A stretch of 29,881 nt of DNA from CAYLMG01 sp964464635 (GTDB lineage: Bacteria; Planctomycetota; Phycisphaerae; Sedimentisphaerales; Anaerobacaceae): positions 1 to 29,881 of the forward strand of contig CAYXGT010000025.1 in the NCBI GenBank assembly GCA_964464635.1, given 5' to 3'. This document shows, piece by piece, positions 1-7,251 of the stretch. How positions within the stretch are numbered: the first letter of the stretch is position 1; the number at the start of each line of letters is the position of its first letter. Below the pieces are notes generated by a model. It did no database searches, was not told where the DNA came from, and worked only from the letters and a program-made list of their open reading frames with translations. Both the position numbers and the translations under genes were made by a program.

Positions 1-5
1 CGAAT

Positions 6-300
6 AAACACGAATAAAATTTAGCCACTGATTTCACAGATTTCACTGAAAATATAAAACACATAAAATGAAAAAAAATACCGCGGTTTTCGCCGAGGGC
101 GCAGAGAACGCGTAGAAAAAAATCAACCACGAATTAACACGAATTGACACGAAAAAACACGAATAAAATTTAGCCACTGATTTCACAGATTTCACTGAAA
201 ATATTAGACACAAAAAAGGTAAAAAGATAATCGCGGAGTTCGTAGAGAATGCAAAAAAAATCAGCCACGAATAAACACGATAATACACGAACAAATTTCA
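6..300. repeat. Tandem composite intergenic repeat, two ~149-bp units
   Basis: An exact 50-bp direct repeat lies at 6-55 and 155-204. Behind each copy follow diverged versions of the same further blocks: a GC-richer block (about 79-115 and 227-255) and a block built on 'CCACGAATTAACACGAAT' (about 125-160 and 266-300). A third, degenerate copy of the 'TTTAGCCAC' block is seen near 330-362. The open frames crossing this area only translate the repeat and are not credible genes. Sequences of this style are familiar to me from intergenic regions of environmental planctomycete genomes, but that is recollection, not a search. Nothing else is visible up to 426. Confidence 0.8.
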
Positions 301-426
301 GACGGAATAAAAGGATTAACAAAAGAATAATTTAGCCACAGAGTGCATGGAGGTCACAGAGATATTTAAGAAACAGATTTACACTGACAGAAAAAGAATT
401 GAAAAACGAAGAGAGGATTCGATTTT

Positions 427-711
427 TTATTTTCCGAAGAGCCAGTAGGTTGTGAAGATATCGAGGTCGTTGGTATCAACGCTGCCGGAGAAGTCCAAAT
501 CAGTAGAGTTGCAGTCATTAACATCATTGCAATCGGTCATCAGCCAATGACTCGAGAAAAAGGAGTAATCAATAAAGTCCACGCCGTCGGGGCATAAGAA
601 GTCTGCAGGTAAAATCTGCCATTGCAGGCGAGGATAATTCGTCCCCTCACATATCGCCCAGATATCGTTAAAATCCCATTCGGCATCAAAAAATGTTGTG
701 GCCATCTGCAT
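427..711 (-). pseudogene. C-terminal fragment of a GLUG/dockerin-type secreted protein
   Basis: The 94-residue frame has no signal peptide. Residues 1-33 resemble the tail that follows GLUG repeats in planctomycete surface proteins (FFDAEWDF, then IWAICEGTNYPRLQW). Residues 34-94 resemble a dockerin type I region. The second calcium loop is complete (DLDFSGSVDTNDL, then an FTTYWL helix), while the first is shortened (CPDGVDFIDYSFF). Upstream of the first Met an in-frame stop follows within about ten codons, and the sequence beyond is not recognisably GLUG-like. The full gene would be expected to be many hundreds of residues with an export signal, so this looks like a decayed remnant whose 5' part was deleted or replaced. 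An alternative is a short orphan dockerin protein, which seems less likely without a signal sequence. Confidence 0.6.
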
Positions 712-853
712 TAGTAGGTAGTCCGATTAAAGTATTTGGGTCGGGGTCGGGGTCACCAATACCTTTTGACAGGGCGGAATTATTGAAAGATGTTGGAATT
801 TGAAATATATTTTCTTTGATCCTAAACAAAACGAAAAGTTGATAAGGAAATTA

Positions 854-932
854 AAAATAGGTAAACGTCCCCTATTATCCCCAAAATAGGTAAACGTCCC
901 CTATTATCCATCCCTAACGTCCCCTATTATCC
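854..932. repeat. Three-copy short direct repeat
   Basis: A 27-bp unit containing 'GTAAACGTCCCCTATTATCC' occurs exactly at 854-880 and 883-909. A shortened third copy (TAACGTCCCCTATTATCC) lies at 915-932. Spacers are 2 and 5 bp, so this is not a CRISPR array. I associate the 'AATAGGGGACGT' string with flanks of IS200-like/RAYT transposase genes in environmental genomes, from memory only. No transposase frame is present here. Confidence 0.8.
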
Positions 933-1006
933 CTTCCCTGTGTGAAAAGCAAGAATTTTTTTCGAATTTTTTGGTTACTGTCATAATTGGAAAGGCAAAG
1001 AATAAA

Positions 1007-1047
1007 GTCGCCGTGCCCTTCGACTTCGCTCAGGGCAGGCCGGCGAC
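1007..1047. repeat. Nested inverted repeat (REP-like hairpin)
   Basis: Outer arms GTCGCCG (1007-1013) and CGGCGAC (1041-1047) enclose inner arms TGCCCT (1014-1019) and AGGGCA (1032-1037). The loop is 12 nt, and three unpaired bases lie on the right side. The core resembles the common 'CCTTCGACTTCGCTCAGG' palindromic repeat found between genes in many bacteria. There is no T-run, so it is not a typical intrinsic terminator. Apart from this, an AT-rich direct repeat (TTTTTGCTTTTAA, about 1131-1158) and the short repeat at 854-932, I see nothing between 712 and 1184. Confidence 0.65.
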
Positions 1048-1184
1048 TGCTAAACAAAATAAAGATAAACATTCAACATAGAACTTTGAACATCCAACTT
1101 TCAATAAAAGGACAGGTGCGGGGTAAAGTTTTTGCTTTTAATTTTTGCTTTTAATTTTTGATTTTTACAGTATTCTATAGGGCT

Positions 1185-1940
1185 ATGCAGATACTATTAA
1201 CAAACGATGACGGGATATTTGCACCGGGGCTGGCAGCGATATATAAGCAGCTCATCAAAATCGGTGATGTAACGGTTGTGGCTCCGGCTGACAGTAAATC
1301 CGGGACAAGCCATAGTATTACATATACGCAGCCTTTGGTCTGTAACAGGATAGAAATCGAGGGAAAATTCAGCGGTTTCAGCGTGCAGGGTTCGCCCGCG
1401 GATTGCGTTAAGCTGGCATATATGCAGCTCTGTCAAGAGCCTATAGAGCTTGTCGTAGCGGGTATAAACAGAGGAGCAAATGCGGGTATAAACGTGTTCT
1501 ATTCCGGCACGGTGGCGGCGGCGATGGAGGCAGCGTTCTTAAAGATACCGGCTGTCGCGATGAGTCTTTCAAGGGACGAGACGATGGATTTCGACTCGGC
1601 GGCGGGCTATTGCATCGATGTTTTGAAAAAGATTATGCCCGTCAAAAAAGGTGATGTAATCAATATAAATATACCTCAGCTTTCAAACGGTAAACCGAAA
1701 GGTATAAGAGTGGCAGCCCAGTCAAATAAAGGATTCGAGGAATACTATATCGAGCAAAACAATGAGCAGGGACAAACGGTCTTTCAGCTCGCCGGCAGCG
1801 ACAGCCACACGGCGTCGGAGCCGCCTGACCTGACGGATACAACGTCACTGGCGCAGGGCTTTATAACGGTAACATCACTTAAGGCTGATATGACAGACCA
1901 TAAGAAAACAGAGAAGCTGAAAAAAATTTTCAACGAATAA
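1185..1940 (+). CDS. surE: 5'/3'-nucleotidase SurE
   Basis: SurE is a metal-dependent cytoplasmic phosphatase that removes phosphate from nucleoside 5'- and 3'-monophosphates. The sequence starts with the family signature MQILLTNDDGIFAPG, with the metal-binding aspartates at residues 8 and 9. It continues with a Ser-rich loop (PADSKSGTSHSIT), GSPADCVKLA, GINRGANAG and FYSGTVAAAMEA. The length of 251 residues fits the family. I chose the ATG at 1185 because the signature begins immediately there. An upstream ATG at 1158 would add nine residues without homology. No strong Shine-Dalgarno is seen. It is the first gene of a co-directional run, 37 nt before the ACT-domain gene. Confidence 0.95.
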   Translation: MQILLTNDDGIFAPGLAAIYKQLIKIGDVTVVAPADSKSGTSHSITYTQPLVCNRIEIEGKFSGFSVQGSPADCVKLAYMQLCQEPIELVVAGINRGANAGINVFYSGTVAAAMEAAFLKIPAVAMSLSRDETMDFDSAAGYCIDVLKKIMPVKKGDVININIPQLSNGKPKGIRVAAQSNKGFEEYYIEQNNEQGQTVFQLAGSDSHTASEPPDLTDTTSLAQGFITVTSLKADMTDHKKTEKLKKIFNE

Positions 1941-1977
1941 ATTGCAGGGTGTTCAATAAAAATTTGAGGAGAAAAAG

Positions 1978-2268
1978 ATGGCGAAGAAAAAGGAACCGCA
2001 AATCTGCATTGTCACCGTAACCGGGGCCGACAGGGTCGGGATAATTGCCAGGCTGGCGACGACAATGGCCAACGCGAACATAAACATCCTGGATGTAAAC
2101 CAGAATGTAATGGAAGAATACTTCGTTATGACAATGGCTGTTGATATCGTCGAATCAAAAATCGATATCAAACAGATACGGAAAAAACTCGACAGGGTTT
2201 CCAAAGAGATGGGCCTGACTATAACGATTCAGGATGAAAATATATTCAAGGTAATGCACAGGGTTTAA
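1978..2268 (+). CDS. ACT domain protein (UPF0237 family)
   Basis: A 96-residue protein consisting of one ACT domain (about residues 7-85) with the typical opening IVTVTGADRVGIIARLATTMA and NINILDVNQNVMEEYFVMTM. ACT domains bind small ligands, often amino acids, and regulate a partner. The UPF0237 subfamily is repeatedly encoded next to a UPF0210 gene, as here, where only 2 nt separate the stop from the next start. This suggests a sensor subunit for that partner, but ligand and function are not established. A good ribosome-binding site (GAGGAGAAAAAG) precedes the ATG. Confidence 0.9.
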   Translation: MAKKKEPQICIVTVTGADRVGIIARLATTMANANINILDVNQNVMEEYFVMTMAVDIVESKIDIKQIRKKLDRVSKEMGLTITIQDENIFKVMHRV

Positions 2269-2270
2269 TT

Positions 2271-3632
2271 ATGAGAATATCGGTAGAAGAAGTTTTCGAG
2301 ACTGTCGGTATGACGGTTGACCATCATTTTGATATACGGACGGTGACGCTCGGTATCAATCTGAAAGACTGTATGGACCGGAATATCGAGAGGCTTACGC
2401 GCAGAATAAAGAATAAAATCACAAACAAGGCCAAAATGCTGAACGAATACGCCGATGCGACCGAGCAGAAGTACGGTATCCCCATAACGAACCGCCGTAT
2501 TGCGGTAACGCCGGCATCGATTCTTCTCGAGCCTTTGGACGGAAAAATATCGACAGCCGTCAAACTTGCACGCGCGATGGACAAGGCCGCCAGGGATTCA
2601 AAAATTGATTTTATAGGCGGTTTCGGTGCGATGGTCCAAAAGGGTATGACCAAAACAGACAAAGTCCTGATTGATTCGATTCCGCGCGCACTTTCATCAA
2701 CAAAGCGGGTCTGCGCTTTTATAAATCTGGCATCGACCCAGGCAGGCATTAATATGAATGCGGTTGAGAAAGTCGGTCATACAATCAAAGACCTGGCCAG
2801 GCGGACACCGAACGGTATCGGCTGTGCAAGACTGGCTGTATTTGCGAATGTCCCGGAGGATAATCCGTTTATGGCAGGCGCCCATCACGGTATCGGCGAG
2901 CCAGACTTTTCGCTCAACATCGGCATATCAGGGCCGGGAGTCGTGCGTGACGTTGTCCTGCACAATCCCGACTGCGACCTTACGCAGTTATCGGAGGTCA
3001 TCAAGCGAACCGTATTCAAGATAACAAGAGCAGGTGAGCTTATCGGCAGGGAGATTGCGAAATTGATGAAGGTGGAGTTCGGCATAGTTGATATCTCTCT
3101 GGCATCGACAACGCAGGCACATGATTCGGTCGCGGAAATCATCGAGGCGATGGGCGTGGAACAAATGGGCCTGCCGGGAACAACGGCGGCCTTGGCCCTT
3201 CTTATGGATGCGGTAAAAAAAGGAGGAGCAATGGCATCCGGCAATGTCGGTGGTCTGTCGGGCACCTTTATACCGGTCAGCGAGGATTCCGGTATGATAA
3301 GGGCGGTCAAGGCAGGCACGCTCAACCTGCAAAAGCTCGAGGCGCTGACAAGTGTCTGTTCGGTCGGGCTTGATATGTTCGCCGTACCCGGCAGCACGCC
3401 GGCTGACGTATTGTCCGGTATAATAGCCGACGAGCTTTCAATAGGAGTTATAAACAATAAAACCACGGGCGTAAGAGTGATTCCGGTACCCGGCAAAAAG
3501 GCAGGTGACATGGTCAGCTTCGGCGGGCTTTTAGGTACCGCTGTTGTTATGAAAGTACCCAAAAAAGGCTGTGCCAAACTGATAGCGAGAAAGGGCAGAA
3601 TCCCTTCGCCGATAACTTCGTTGCGAAATTAA
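2271..3632 (+). CDS. UPF0210 (DUF711) family protein
   Basis: The 453 residues match the UPF0210/DUF711 family in length and sequence throughout. Examples are RISVEEVFETVGMT, DIRTVTLGINLKDC, the conserved middle (GCARLAVFANVPEDNPFMAGA, HHGIGEPD, GISGPGVV) and the glycine-rich end (SGNVGGLSGTFIPVSED, GLDMFAVPG). The family is structurally related to the glycyl-radical/PFL-like fold, but I see no evidence for a particular reaction and know of no settled biochemical role. It sits 2 nt behind the ACT-domain gene, an arrangement conserved across bacteria and archaea, so the two are probably translationally coupled and act together. Its cellular location is presumably cytoplasmic, since no signal or membrane segment is present. 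Confidence 0.93.
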   Translation: MRISVEEVFETVGMTVDHHFDIRTVTLGINLKDCMDRNIERLTRRIKNKITNKAKMLNEYADATEQKYGIPITNRRIAVTPASILLEPLDGKISTAVKLARAMDKAARDSKIDFIGGFGAMVQKGMTKTDKVLIDSIPRALSSTKRVCAFINLASTQAGINMNAVEKVGHTIKDLARRTPNGIGCARLAVFANVPEDNPFMAGAHHGIGEPDFSLNIGISGPGVVRDVVLHNPDCDLTQLSEVIKRTVFKITRAGELIGREIAKLMKVEFGIVDISLASTTQAHDSVAEIIEAMGVEQMGLPGTTAALALLMDAVKKGGAMASGNVGGLSGTFIPVSEDSGMIRAVKAGTLNLQKLEALTSVCSVGLDMFAVPGSTPADVLSGIIADELSIGVINNKTTGVRVIPVPGKKAGDMVSFGGLLGTAVVMKVPKKGCAKLIARKGRIPSPITSLRN

Positions 3633-3657
3633 AACTTGTTAAATAAAAGGAAGGTAA

Positions 3658-4404
3658 GTGTTCAACATATTTGAAAAACCCTGGGGACTTTTTGGTGCAG
3701 CGATTGTCGCGCTGATTATAATCTATATAATCCAGCTCGACAGGAAAATGTACTGGCTGAACCTGGCAGTTCTGCTCAGCTCGGTACTGCTTTACCTGTC
3801 AATCACAGCAACGTGGCTTGATTCCAGCCGCACCATCACAATGCTGTTAAGGATTATACTGCCGGCTACTGTCGCAGCATTCGCGTTTCTGCTCGTGGTT
3901 AATATAGTGCAATTAAATGAGCGCTTAGCCTATCTATGGCTCGTGCCGGTTTTCCTGTGCGCACTCGCTTTAGGATTAGACGCACTTGTCGGTACCGATA
4001 GAGAAAAAATCACGGCGGTTATCGACAAGAGCATCCTGGCAGTTGAAAAGGAAGATGCTGACGCATTTGCCAAAACCATAGCAGAAGACTACGAGGACTC
4101 GTTTCATAACAATAAGAAGGATTTAATCAGCCATTTCAAAAGAGTGCTCTATGAGCCCGTGATAGCAAACAACAGGAAGACCCATCAGCAGACGGATATA
4201 AAAGCCGATGAAGCAACGATAACAGTGGTTATCTGGACGAGCTTCGAGCCGGAGGGCTGGGTATTCGAGATGGGCAAAGGATTTCTGAAAACCGATTTGA
4301 AGCTACATCTGAGAAAATATAACAATAAATGGTTAATCCAGGGCGCCGAGATTCTCGCACTCGACGGCTATGAAGCCGACTGGACAGCAATAAAACAATA
4401 TTAA
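3658..4404 (+). CDS. Membrane protein with NTF2-like C-terminal domain, function unknown
   Basis: A 248-residue protein. Four hydrophobic segments occupy roughly residues 10-25, 33-50, 63-83 and 89-105 (for example IVALIIIYIIQL and PATVAAFAFLLVVNIV). A soluble domain of about 140 residues follows: helical at first (VIDKSILAVEKEDADAFAKTIAEDYEDSFHN), then beta-rich and ending KYNNKWLIQGAEIL. This C-terminal pattern is that of NTF2/SnoaL-like folds, assigned from sequence style only. Translation starts at GTG 3658, 25 nt behind the UPF0210 stop, with an AAAGGAAGG ribosome-binding site. It may belong to the same operon. No catalytic residues are identifiable. Confidence 0.75.
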   Translation: MFNIFEKPWGLFGAAIVALIIIYIIQLDRKMYWLNLAVLLSSVLLYLSITATWLDSSRTITMLLRIILPATVAAFAFLLVVNIVQLNERLAYLWLVPVFLCALALGLDALVGTDREKITAVIDKSILAVEKEDADAFAKTIAEDYEDSFHNNKKDLISHFKRVLYEPVIANNRKTHQQTDIKADEATITVVIWTSFEPEGWVFEMGKGFLKTDLKLHLRKYNNKWLIQGAEILALDGYEADWTAIKQY

Positions 4405-4470
4405 TCCCGAAAAGAGCTAATCGCCGAAAAAGCCTGTCAGGCCGGCTTTGCCGGGGGAGTAAAAAAGCTG

Positions 4471-4498
4471 TTGCATATCCGGCTTTTGGCATTATAAT
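4471..4498 (+). promoter_or_regulatory. Probable sigma70 promoter before the TPR/alpha-CTD gene
   Basis: TTGCAT (4471-4476) and a perfect TATAAT (4493-4498) are separated by 16 bp, about 60 nt upstream of the next start codon. The intergenic space before it also holds two small GC-rich palindromes (GCCTG-T-CAGGC at 4432-4442 and CCGGC-TTT-GCCGG at 4442-4454). The box match is seen directly. Activity is inferred. Confidence 0.6.
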
Positions 4499-4559
4499 AC
4501 TGCTTTTCGGAAAAGAGAGGCTTCAGAGAAAATACCAGGATTTTACAGGAGAAAATTGA

Positions 4560-5864
4560 ATGGAACAGATGACAGAATCCCAGGTGGACCTATTCGCGGA
4601 AACCCTGCCTTCAATCGAGCAAATAAAAGAGCTATCCGACTTTGCCCATTCGAGCGAGGCGCGTTTACTTGCGTTCGCTGAGAAGGTGGAAGAAAACACG
4701 TCCAAACCATTTCAAAGCCTGCAGACAGGAATCGGGCTTTATATTCTCGGCAGAAACGAAGAGTCAATCGAAAAGCTTCAAAAGGCAAATGACTGCAGCG
4801 AGAAATTTATATGCACAGCCTGTGCCCTGAGAAGAACAGGCGACTTTGAAAGTGCGATTGAGAATTTTCAAAAAGCACTCGATTACGGAACCGACGCACT
4901 AATGATAAGTCTTGAAAAGGTTGCAACATACCGCTGTTCAGGCAACTTCGAGGCTGCGGAAAAAGAAATGGAAAAAAATTCAAATTTTGAAAACGTAAGT
5001 GCCGAGTACCATTATCAGCTCGCAAGACTTCAGGGGGCACAGGGCTTTTATGAAAAGTCAGTAGAAAACTACAAAACTGCACTGGAACTATCACCCGAAC
5101 ATCACAGAGCGCTGTTTCATTTAGCGTACCGCTGTGACCTTGCCGGCGACGAGGAGGCAGCTATAGACTACTATAAGCAAATTACATCGATAAGCCCGGT
5201 ATATGTAAATGCCTTAATAAATATGGCGGTTCTTTACGAAGATGCCGACGAATTTGATAAGGCCGGGCGGTGCATCGACAAAATCCTGCAATACCATCCG
5301 AACCATCAAAGAGCCTTTCTTTTCAGAAAAGACATCGACGGCTCAAAAACAATGTACTACGACGAGGAAAAAGAAAAGAAAAAAACGCATCGAAGCCAGA
5401 TACTCGAGACACCGATTACAGATTTTGAGCTGTCCGTACGGAGCAGAAACTGCCTGAAAAAGATGAATATCAGTACAATCGGCGACCTGCTGAGGATTTC
5501 AGAGGCTGAGCTGCTCTCATATAAGAACTTCGGAGAAACTTCGTTGAAGGAAATTAAAAACATACTGAACATAAAGGGACTGAATCTCGGTGTTGCCCTT
5601 GAGGAGCAGGAAAGTGAAGCAGAGCAGGTACAAGAGGAAGTGGAAGCTGAAAACGAAGGAATCCTGAACAAGGGCGTCGAAGACCTTCAATTATCGGTTC
5701 GGGCACGAAAGTGCCTGCTGAAGCTGAATCTTCGCTCGATTGGAGATTTGACGAGGAAAACGGAGGCCGAGCTGCTTGGCGTGAAAAACTTCGGTGTTAC
5801 CAGCTTAAACGAAATCAGAAAATCGCTTGGCAATCTCGGCCTGTCACTGCGAAACCTGGACTAA
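4560..5864 (+). CDS. TPR protein with two tandem RNA polymerase alpha-CTD domains
   Basis: Residues about 50-255 form a series of tetratricopeptide repeats (for example GDFESAIENFQKALDYG and FYEKSVENYKTALELSPEHHRALFHLA). A charged linker follows (266-278). Two copies of the RNA polymerase alpha C-terminal domain then occupy 286-344 and 374-430, joined by an acidic linker of about 30 residues. Compared with E. coli alpha, domain 1 keeps the DNA-contacting Arg and Asn (R294, N297 in SVRSRNCLK). Domain 2 keeps the Arg (R381) but has Lys at the Asn position (K384). Both have Thr at the position of E. coli K298 (NFGETSL, NFGVTSL). The alpha N-terminal assembly domain is absent, so this is not rpoA. 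It may be a nucleic-acid-binding or transcription-associated factor with TPR partner binding. Similar proteins occur in planctomycetes, from recollection. The ribosome-binding site is AGGAGAAAATTGA. Confidence 0.88.
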   Translation: MEQMTESQVDLFAETLPSIEQIKELSDFAHSSEARLLAFAEKVEENTSKPFQSLQTGIGLYILGRNEESIEKLQKANDCSEKFICTACALRRTGDFESAIENFQKALDYGTDALMISLEKVATYRCSGNFEAAEKEMEKNSNFENVSAEYHYQLARLQGAQGFYEKSVENYKTALELSPEHHRALFHLAYRCDLAGDEEAAIDYYKQITSISPVYVNALINMAVLYEDADEFDKAGRCIDKILQYHPNHQRAFLFRKDIDGSKTMYYDEEKEKKKTHRSQILETPITDFELSVRSRNCLKKMNISTIGDLLRISEAELLSYKNFGETSLKEIKNILNIKGLNLGVALEEQESEAEQVQEEVEAENEGILNKGVEDLQLSVRARKCLLKLNLRSIGDLTRKTEAELLGVKNFGVTSLNEIRKSLGNLGLSLRNLD

Positions 5865-5913
5865 ATTGTTATTTACACTCAAAACGCAACAGATTTGAGC
5901 GGGAAAATTTATA

Positions 5914-7251
5914 TTGTCACGAATCAGCCTATCGGCACCAGACGCTAAATTTAAATCCCAAGGCCGAGTATCTTTTGCGCGCAGCTCTATAATATGTCTT
6001 CGATTAGCTGTTTTATTCATCGTTCTTTTTTGTCTGTTCTCCTGCAGACAAAAGCATGCGGTTAAAGTAACGCCGCAGATGGATATTGGGGAGGAATTCT
6101 GGATAAGAGTATTGCTCTTCGATGATGTAAGTGAATTGAAACTCAGGATAGATTCTTCCTTCAGCATTTTACAATCTGAAACCGCCGCCGCCAGCCAAAG
6201 ATTTATCCGGCTCAACTCGGCCGCCGATGTATATTTAACCGACGGTAAAATAACAATCGGAGAAAAAACTTTTAACATCAACCAGCTCACTATTCTTCCC
6301 GATTCTCCGCACATCTTCAATCTGAACGGCAGTGACTATCGCGGCAAACTCACGCTGTTAATAAACGCCGACGGCAAAAGCTTCGACGCTGTCAATTCCG
6401 TACCAATCGAAGCCTATCTGGCAGGGGTGATAGGTGCCGAGATGCCCGACTACTGGGAGCCGGCAGCCCTGCAGGCCCAGGCAATCGCCGCAAGGACGTA
6501 CTGTCTTTATATCAAAAGGCGTTTCGGCTCGGCGAGAGCCTGGGATGTTACAAAAACACAGGCCAACCAGGTCTATCTCGGATTCGCCGCAGAGTCAAAG
6601 CAGGTTTGGGATGCGATAGACAAAACCAAAGGACAGGTACTCATTTGTAATTATCCCGACGGCAGCAAAGATATATTCTGCTCTTATTACAGCTCTATGT
6701 GCGGCGGACATACCGAAGATTCACAAAACGTCTTCGGCGGCGAAAAGCTCGAGCCGCTTTCGGGAGTTCGCTGCCCATACTGCCAGTACGTCGCCAGACC
6801 CAGCAGCTTTTTCTGGCCTGTAGTCCGGTTCGATAAAGAGACTGTTTCAAAAAAACTTATTGAAAGGTATCCGACATTAAAAAAGCTCGAGCGGATTAAG
6901 GACCTTGTTGTCGAAAGGCAAAGCGATTATAAAATTAACACCGACAATCAGCAGTCGCTAATGTCAAGGCTGACATTTATCAAGCTCGTCGGCTCAAGCG
7001 GCAAAAGCGATTATATCAGGGCAGAAGATTTGCGGATTACTATTGATCCAACGGGTAACAGGGTAAAGAGCACAATCTGCAAAATAAAAAGTACGGGTGA
7101 GAAATGGGCATTTTTGGCGGGCAGGGGCTGGGGTCACGGCGTGGGAATGTGCCAGTGCGGTGCCCAGGCTATGGCAAGGATTGAAGGCAAAACGGCCTTC
7201 GAGATACTATCATATTACTATCCGGGTTCCGAGATTGATTATGTCTATTAA
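5914..7251 (+). CDS. SpoIID/LytB-domain lipoprotein
   Basis: Related to SpoIID lytic transglycosylases and LytB amidase enhancers, which cut or help cut peptidoglycan glycan strands. The N-terminus has a hydrophobic signal (about 26-43) ending in a lipobox (LFSC, Cys44), implying export and lipid anchoring. The SpoIID domain covers about 140-445. It contains EAYLAGVIGAEMP (catalytic-type Glu176), LQAQAIAARTYCL, the Cys/His motif SSMCGGHTEDS, and near the C-terminus GWGHGVGMCQCGAQAMA. The start is TTG 5914, preceded by GCGGGAAAA. No ATG in frame precedes the signal peptide. The stop overlaps the tgt start by 11 nt, so the two genes are probably co-translated although their functions differ. 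The organism shows no sporulation context, so a vegetative wall-remodelling role is more likely. Confidence 0.88.
   Translation: MSRISLSAPDAKFKSQGRVSFARSSIICLRLAVLFIVLFCLFSCRQKHAVKVTPQMDIGEEFWIRVLLFDDVSELKLRIDSSFSILQSETAAASQRFIRLNSAADVYLTDGKITIGEKTFNINQLTILPDSPHIFNLNGSDYRGKLTLLINADGKSFDAVNSVPIEAYLAGVIGAEMPDYWEPAALQAQAIAARTYCLYIKRRFGSARAWDVTKTQANQVYLGFAAESKQVWDAIDKTKGQVLICNYPDGSKDIFCSYYSSMCGGHTEDSQNVFGGEKLEPLSGVRCPYCQYVARPSSFFWPVVRFDKETVSKKLIERYPTLKKLERIKDLVVERQSDYKINTDNQQSLMSRLTFIKLVGSSGKSDYIRAEDLRITIDPTGNRVKSTICKIKSTGEKWAFLAGRGWGHGVGMCQCGAQAMARIEGKTAFEILSYYYPGSEIDYVY

Noticed and set aside
43..294. An 83-residue minus-strand open frame rich in 'SWLIFF'
   Set aside because: It only translates the tandem composite repeat and repeats itself internally. 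No ribosome-binding site or recognisable domain.
854..932. Possible CRISPR array
   Set aside because: Only three copies with 2-5 bp between them, too short for spacers, and no cas gene nearby.
1014..1037. Intrinsic terminator at the CCTTCGACTTCGCTCAGG hairpin
   Set aside because: No T-run on either side. It matches a common dispersed palindromic repeat better.
2885..3577. A 230-residue open frame antisense to the UPF0210 gene
   Set aside because: The opposite strand encodes a well-conserved full-length family member. The antisense product has low-complexity Ser/Pro/Thr composition typical of a shadow.
4432..4454. Terminator after the NTF2-like membrane protein gene
   Set aside because: Two GC-rich palindromes are present but the first has a one-base loop and neither is followed by a T-run on the plus strand.
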